A stretch of DNA of 9,570 nucleotides. Origin: Actinomycetota bacterium (lineage in GTDB: Bacteria > Actinomycetota > Actinomycetes > Nanopelagicales > Nanopelagicaceae). Position numbers and translations under genes: made by a program. The stretch is taken from positions 1 through 9,570 of the forward strand of contig WLGP01000024.1 in assembly GCA_009703165.1 (NCBI GenBank), written 5' to 3'. The notes beneath the pieces were generated by a model. The model was not told the DNA's origin. It made no database searches and was given only the letters and a program-made list of their open reading frames with translations. Of the stretch, positions 5,706 to 9,570 are shown one piece after another (the stretch's first letter is position 1; the number at the start of each line of letters is the position of its first letter).

Positions 5706-6416
5706 ATGTCTATGGCATCACCTGTAGAAACTCCCATCAAAGTTTTAATCGTTGATGATGAAGCCGGAGTCCGAGAGTTACTTAAAGATGCTCTTAAACT
5801 CGCTGGTTTTGAAACTCACACTGCAAGTGATGGAATGAGCGCCCTGACAACCTTACGCACATATACCCCTGACATCATGATCATCGATATCAATATGCCT
5901 CTAATGGATGGTTTCGAATTGGTAGAACGTTTGAGAGAGACTGGAAACGAGGTTCCAGTTCTCATGCTCAGCGCGCGTGCAGATCGTGTAGATGTCACTC
6001 GCGGTCTAACTCTGGGTGCAGATGATTATGTAGTCAAACCATTTGGACTTGAAGAACTCGTTCTCAGGCTTAAGGCAATTCTTAGACGCTCACATGTAAA
6101 TGCGACACAGTCGGCAATGATTTCATGTGGACCTATCTCGATCGAGGATGGGATACACACCGTCACCTTCAATGGAGAAATAGTTGATCTTTCGCCGACC
6201 GAGTATCGCCTACTGCAAGTCCTGATTGAGAATAAAAATCGAGTGCTTTCAAAGACTCTTCTCCTCGATGATGTCTGGGGAATCACCTTTGAATCAGAGA
6301 GTACGGTTGTTGATACCTATATCTCTTACCTGCGAAAGAAACTCCACCGCGATGGTTTTGAAGGTATCAAGACCATACGTGGCGTTGGCTTTGTTATCCA
6401 GGAGCCAAAGAAATAG
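5706..6416 (+). CDS. OmpR/PhoP-family response regulator
   Basis: A 236-residue two-component regulator. The receiver domain (about 11-128) has the acidic pair Asp17/Asp18, phospho-acceptor Asp61 in IIDINMPLMDG, Ser89 in the switch position, and Lys111 in VVKPF. The winged-helix DNA-binding domain (about 138-232) has LSPTEYRLL, the recognition helix VVDTYISYLRKKL (201-213) and the closing IRGVGFVI. The segments LGADDYVVKPFGLEELV and VDTYISYLRKK strongly resemble mycobacterial PhoP, so target sites with TCACAGC-like direct repeats are expected, and one lies just upstream. TAG overlaps the kinase GTG by one base, giving a coupled operon. The start may be ATG 5706 or ATG 5712: an AAGG (5700-5703) is better spaced for 5712, and AAGGCT lies six bases before 5712, one base off the TAGGCT seen at other leaderless starts. 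PrrA, MprA and TcrX-type regulators are close relatives, so no gene name is given. Confidence 0.93.
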   Translation: MSMASPVETPIKVLIVDDEAGVRELLKDALKLAGFETHTASDGMSALTTLRTYTPDIMIIDINMPLMDGFELVERLRETGNEVPVLMLSARADRVDVTRGLTLGADDYVVKPFGLEELVLRLKAILRRSHVNATQSAMISCGPISIEDGIHTVTFNGEIVDLSPTEYRLLQVLIENKNRVLSKTLLLDDVWGITFESESTVVDTYISYLRKKLHRDGFEGIKTIRGVGFVIQEPKK

Positions 6417-7621
6417 TGAAGAGCAAAAGTTATAGATTCATTCTTGCAAGCGCTCTGATCACAACGGCGCTCTCGCTTCTTATTGGTGGATTTGCCACCG
6501 TTTCGGGAAAAAATGAAAAGGTTGCAAGGGTAGATCAACAACTTGCGACAATCGCAGATTTCATTCGACTTAATCCAAATTCACCGGTGAGTGCTGCTCT
6601 GGATATCGCCTCCGAACAAGATTTCAATATCACCATCGCACTCTCTTCCCTTTCCGGGGAGCTATCGATTATCAATGAATCACAACTTCCTTTGACACAA
6701 TTGCCTGACCCACCGACGATTGCACGCTCACTTATCTCTCCAGTCACAGTTGTTGCCACAGAGAACTATCGCCTCACATCCCTAGATATCTCAGGAGGCG
6801 ATCGACTCCTATTAGCGCAATCTGTTAAGTCAATCGAAGAGAGTTTTACAAGTAATCTCTCGCGCCTCTTCGGATTTACCGCTGCAGCAGATATCGCCGC
6901 CATCACGCTTTCCTACCTCGTATTGCGTCGCAACACCCGCAGATTGGAGGCAGATTCACTCGCTCGAATGCAAAGATTTTTGGCAGATGCCTCACATGAA
7001 CTTCGGACACCATTAACTGTGATTAAGGGTTATTCGGAGATGTTGGGAAAGGGACAGATCAAAGATTCGGCCGATCAGTTGCGCGCTTTTGAAAGAGTTA
7101 ACTCTGAAATTGTGCGAATGGAGAACCTCATCCATGACCTCTTACTTCTTGCCGAACTGGGAGAGACCGCCGACCCTGTCGAGGAGGAGGTTGATTTATC
7201 TGAACTAGTCCACGCCTACGCTCACGATTTTCAGGTGCTTAATTCAGGGCGTTCAATCCAACTTGCTATTGATCCGGAGATTTCAATAACAGGATCTAGG
7301 GATCACCTAGGCAGATTGCTGCAGAATATCCTCAACAACATCTCTCGCCACACTCCATCTGATGCACCAGTGCGAATCTCTCTGAGAAAGACCGGAAAGA
7401 AGATAAGGCTAGTTATTGAAGATGGTGGAGCTGGTCTACCTGAATCCTCGTACCGAGATGGAATCGAACTACTCAATAGATTTGATGCGGCACGTTCGCG
7501 CAGTAATGGTGGGTCAGGGTTAGGGCTTTCCATCATTGCAGCAATCGTGCATGAGCACGAAGGAATTTTATCTCTTCGAAAGAGCGATCTCGGTGGTCTT
7601 GCCGTCGAGATTACTGTGTGA
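6416..7621 (+). CDS. Sensor histidine kinase, partner of the PhoP-type regulator
   Basis: A 401-residue membrane kinase. TM1 covers about residues 8-28, an extracytoplasmic sensor region about 31-148 has no motif I recognise, and TM2 about 151-171. The cytoplasmic part has the H-box ASHELRTPL with phospho-accepting His194; the N-box around NILNN with Asn304 and Asn308; the G1 box IEDGGAGLP (334-342); an F-box-like region around RFDAARSRS (355-363); and the G2 box GGSGLGLS (365-372). All residues for autophosphorylation are present. Only about 23 residues separate TM2 from His194, too few for a HAMP domain, so the signal would pass straight from TM2 into the dimerisation helix. The GTG start overlaps the regulator's stop by one base (TAGTG). 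The 3' end overlaps the convergent TerC-family gene by 11 bases. The stimulus cannot be read from the sequence. Confidence 0.93.
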   Translation: MKSKSYRFILASALITTALSLLIGGFATVSGKNEKVARVDQQLATIADFIRLNPNSPVSAALDIASEQDFNITIALSSLSGELSIINESQLPLTQLPDPPTIARSLISPVTVVATENYRLTSLDISGGDRLLLAQSVKSIEESFTSNLSRLFGFTAAADIAAITLSYLVLRRNTRRLEADSLARMQRFLADASHELRTPLTVIKGYSEMLGKGQIKDSADQLRAFERVNSEIVRMENLIHDLLLLAELGETADPVEEEVDLSELVHAYAHDFQVLNSGRSIQLAIDPEISITGSRDHLGRLLQNILNNISRHTPSDAPVRISLRKTGKKIRLVIEDGGAGLPESSYRDGIELLNRFDAARSRSNGGSGLGLSIIAAIVHEHEGILSLRKSDLGGLAVEITV

Positions 7622-8540
7622 CTGATGCTTTACGAGTGCTCACCAAGCTCGCAATTGTTGCCAGCGCCAAACAAGCGACGATCACAGTAAGGCTCTGTGT
7701 GATTGTGACTTCAGGAATTTTCCATCCAGAGAATTCGTGAACGCCCACTGCATGGAATGCATGGAAGACAAGCTTGACGCCGATAAATGCAAGGACTGCT
7801 GATAGTCCTTTGCCGATGTAGACAAGGCGAGTCATCAGACCGCCGATGAGGAAGTAGAGCTGACGCAATCCCATCAGTGCAAAAATATTCGCGGTAATAA
7901 CAATGTAGACGTTCTCAGTCAATCCAAAGATTGCAGGAATTGAATCGAGTGCAAAGAGTAGATCGGTCATGCCTAGCGCTAGGAGCGCGATAGTAAATGG
8001 CTTAAGGCCCTTTGAGCGAAGAAACTTAATAATGCGGCTATCTTCCTGCTCTTCTGCTTCCTCACCGTGGGTGCTCTCCATGAAGAGCGAAGCTGCGGTG
8101 TAGATCAGGAATGCACCGAAGATAAAGAAGACCCACTCAAATTGCTCGATTGCAGCCTTTCCAAGTGAGATTGCGATGATGCGAAGAACGAGAGCAATCA
8201 AGATGCCGATAAGAAGTGCAAGCTGCTGCTTCTGCTTATCAATCTTGAGTCGGGTGAGAATAAGTACAAAGACAAAAAGATTATCGAAGGAGAGTGAATA
8301 CTCGGTCAACCATCCAGCAAAGAACTCTTGCTGTTCACGCGAAGTCAGCCACTGGCTTAAGAAGAGGCCGAAGGCAACTGCAAGTGAGACGTAGAAAATA
8401 CTCCACGCTGTGGCCTCACGCATCGAGGTATCTTTCTTGCGACGAGCTACAGCCCAGGCAAAATCAAGACTGATAATCGTAAGAAGGGCCGCGATGGTGA
8501 TAATCCAGTTTGTTGTGGAAATGGTTGCAACTTGATTCAT
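7611..8540 (-). CDS. TerC/Alx-family integral membrane protein (probable metal-ion transporter)
   Basis: A 309-residue polytopic membrane protein of the TerC family, with about eight to nine hydrophobic segments (roughly 12-30, 45-63, 83-97, 106-125, 134-153, 181-200, 208-228, 244-261, 281-299). Two family motifs are clear: EYSLSFDNLFVFVLI (80-94) with Glu80 and Asp86, and GMTDLLFALDSIPAIFGLT (190-208) with Asp193 and Asp199. These membrane-embedded acidic residues are thought to coordinate cations. A charged, acidic cytoplasmic loop (EEAEEQED, 160-167) is typical. Characterised relatives include E. coli Alx and related manganese exporters, and some TerC proteins support metalation of exported enzymes. 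The name comes from tellurite resistance, but no ter operon is nearby. Manganese export or homeostasis is the best inference. No yybP-ykoY riboswitch precedes it. TAGGCT six bases before the ATG suggests a leaderless start. Confidence 0.92.
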   Translation of the reverse strand: MNQVATISTTNWIITIAALLTIISLDFAWAVARRKKDTSMREATAWSIFYVSLAVAFGLFLSQWLTSREQQEFFAGWLTEYSLSFDNLFVFVLILTRLKIDKQKQQLALLIGILIALVLRIIAISLGKAAIEQFEWVFFIFGAFLIYTAASLFMESTHGEEAEEQEDSRIIKFLRSKGLKPFTIALLALGMTDLLFALDSIPAIFGLTENVYIVITANIFALMGLRQLYFLIGGLMTRLVYIGKGLSAVLAFIGVKLVFHAFHAVGVHEFSGWKIPEVTITQSLTVIVACLALATIASLVSTRKASVTQ

Positions 8541-8546
8541 TACTGC

Positions 8547-8552
8547 AGCCTA
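8547..8552 (-). promoter_or_regulatory. Putative -10 element TAGGCT of a leaderless promoter for the TerC-family gene
   Basis: On the minus strand TAGGCT ends six bases before the ATG at 8540, the same hexamer and spacing as upstream of the gene at 1796. There is no Shine-Dalgarno sequence. Its -35 region would fall over the -10 of the divergent methyltransferase gene. Confidence 0.5.
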
Positions 8553-8570
8553 CACCCGCACCAACTACGG

Positions 8571-8576
8571 TAATTT
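8571..8576 (+). promoter_or_regulatory. Putative -10 element TAATTT of a leaderless promoter for the methyltransferase gene
   Basis: TAATTT fits TANNNT and ends seven bases before the ATG at 8584, placing the transcription start at or beside the start codon. No ribosome binding site is visible. It sits in a 43-base divergent gap shared with the TerC-family promoter. Confidence 0.48.
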
Positions 8577-8583
8577 ATCCACC

Positions 8584-9570
8584 ATGCCGCCAGTTGAACG
8601 AATTCCACTCGAAGATGCCTTTGATAAGGCTTATGAGTTTATGGGTGAGCCAGAATTAATCACCCGAGTAGTACTTTCCGGTAGGCGCAGAAATATGACC
8701 ACAGTGAATGAGCGTCTTGATATTCGCCCTGTGATTCTCAAAGAGATCCTGCACTTTCAAGTAAGTACCTCTGATGGGCGCGCTGTCACAACCAAGAATT
8801 ACCTGCCTCAAGAATTACCACTCAATGACTTCATTAGATCTGGCTTTGCAAATATTCTCATTGAGGGAGTCGAGCAAAGTTTCTCCTTACGCATTACAAA
8901 GAAAGATGAACCCTTGATCTCTCTTCTACCCGGAGTCGGTACTGTTGATCTATCCCACGATAAAAAGAAGGCGCGTTTACTAGATCCTGCCGATCCATTT
9001 CTTCGAGAGGTTGGGATCAGCGATTCATCTGGTCAGATCAAACCGTCAAAGAGCGATAAGTATCGCCAAGTAGAAGAGTTTCTCCGTCTTATGGCTCCGA
9101 CACTGGCTAGTGCAATCGATGCAGGACACATTCATAAGCCAACTTCGGATAAACCTCTGACGATCGTCGACTTAGGCTGTGGCCACGCCTATCTCACCTT
9201 TGCCGCCCACCAGTACCTACGCAGCATGGGAATGGAAGTTAAGGTAATCGGTATCGATGTCCGCACTGCTTCTCGAGATCGCAATAACGAAATCGCAACT
9301 CGCCTTGGTATCGGTGCGACGATTGAATTTCGAGCAGAAGAAATATCTGAAACCTCATTAAACCGTGCAGATGTAGCAATTGCTTTGCATGCCTGCGATA
9401 CAGCTACAGATGATGCAATTGCATGGGCTGTAAAGGCAGATGCGTCGCTGATGTTGATTGCACCGTGTTGCCACCATGATATTCAAAGTCAGTTAACTGA
9501 TTCTCCCGAACCATGGTCGATGATCACACGATACGGAATTATGAAAGAACGTCTTGCTGATTTGCTGACC
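8584..9570 (+). CDS. SAM-dependent class I methyltransferase (Methyltransf_32-like), 3' end outside window
   Basis: An open frame of 329 codons from ATG 8584 to the window edge without a stop. Residues 1-150 form a separate N-terminal region that I do not recognise; it starts VERIPLEDAFDKAYEF and contains the basic stretch SGRRRN. KYRQVEEFLRLM (159-170) opens the methyltransferase domain. Motif I for SAM binding is VDLGCGHAYL (195-204), and IGIDVR (222-227) supplies the acidic residue for the ribose. ALHACDTATDDA (267-278) and APCCHHD (293-299) are the hallmarks of the Methyltransf_32-type family. The substrate is unknown; RNA is a reasonable guess for the family but unproven. The Cys-Cys-His-His cluster could bind metal or take part in catalysis. 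The gene is divergent from the TerC-family gene with 43 bases between start codons, and a TAATTT seven bases upstream suggests leaderless expression. Confidence 0.85.
   Translation, partial: MPPVERIPLEDAFDKAYEFMGEPELITRVVLSGRRRNMTTVNERLDIRPVILKEILHFQVSTSDGRAVTTKNYLPQELPLNDFIRSGFANILIEGVEQSFSLRITKKDEPLISLLPGVGTVDLSHDKKKARLLDPADPFLREVGISDSSGQIKPSKSDKYRQVEEFLRLMAPTLASAIDAGHIHKPTSDKPLTIVDLGCGHAYLTFAAHQYLRSMGMEVKVIGIDVRTASRDRNNEIATRLGIGATIEFRAEEISETSLNRADVAIALHACDTATDDAIAWAVKADASLMLIAPCCHHDIQSQLTDSPEPWSMITRYGIMKERLADLLT

Noticed and set aside
7691..7715. TGTGA repeats resembling a second PhoP box inside the TerC-family gene
   Set aside because: The spacing is about 7 bases rather than 11 and the site lies near the 3' end of a coding region.
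7611..8540. Tellurite resistance gene
   Set aside because: The family name is historical; no terZABDE partners are present and the motifs fit the Alx/metal transport group.
8541..8640. yybP-ykoY manganese riboswitch upstream of the TerC-family gene
   Set aside because: Only 43 bases separate the start codon from the divergent gene, and I see no matching conserved core. The likely -10 is six bases before the ATG, leaving no leader.

Overview
The window looks like chromosome from a low- to mid-GC actinobacterium with a compact genome. It fits the freshwater 'Candidatus Nanopelagicales' (acI) type, but that placement is inference. The grounds are an actinobacterial-style cystathionine lyase/synthase, a response regulator close to the mycobacterial PhoP type, actinobacterial-type promoters set for leaderless transcription, GTG starts, very short intergenic gaps and overlapping convergent genes. 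No stretch over 300 bases lacks a gene, and I see no RNA gene, mobile element or CRISPR array.

Layout. (1) Positions 1-2914, plus strand: the end of a PatB/MalY-type C-S lyase, an overlapping FAD oxidoreductase of the PYROXD2/phytoene-dehydrogenase-like group, then a Cys/Met-metabolism PLP enzyme. (2) 2960-3508, plus: a 53-residue membrane protein and a 128-residue membrane protein, directly abutting and both of unknown function. (3) 3495-5582, minus: a GH13 alpha-glucosidase and, upstream of it, a small exported coiled-coil protein. (4) 5706-7621, plus: an OmpR/PhoP-type response regulator and its histidine kinase, overlapping by one base. (5) 7611-8540, minus: a TerC/Alx-family membrane protein. 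(6) 8584 to the window end, plus: a SAM-dependent methyltransferase, cut by the edge.

How the genes work together. The two PLP enzymes suggest sulfur amino acid metabolism by transsulfuration. The kinase and regulator form one two-component system. The 123-bp gap between the regulator and the divergent exported protein holds a direct repeat (TTTGTGA-N4-TCTGTGA) with the 11-bp period and half-site sequence of the mycobacterial PhoP box, so it is a candidate shared operator. This is the most interesting signal here.

A second recurring pattern is a TANNNT hexamer 6-7 bases before the start codon of five genes on both strands (starts at 1796, 2960, 5096, 8540 and 8584). This is the signature of leaderless transcripts, and it settles or suggests several start codons. 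By contrast, the exported protein at 5582 has a strong GGAGGT ribosome binding site. I found no clearly new multi-gene system; the unexplained parts are the two small membrane proteins and the exported coiled-coil protein.
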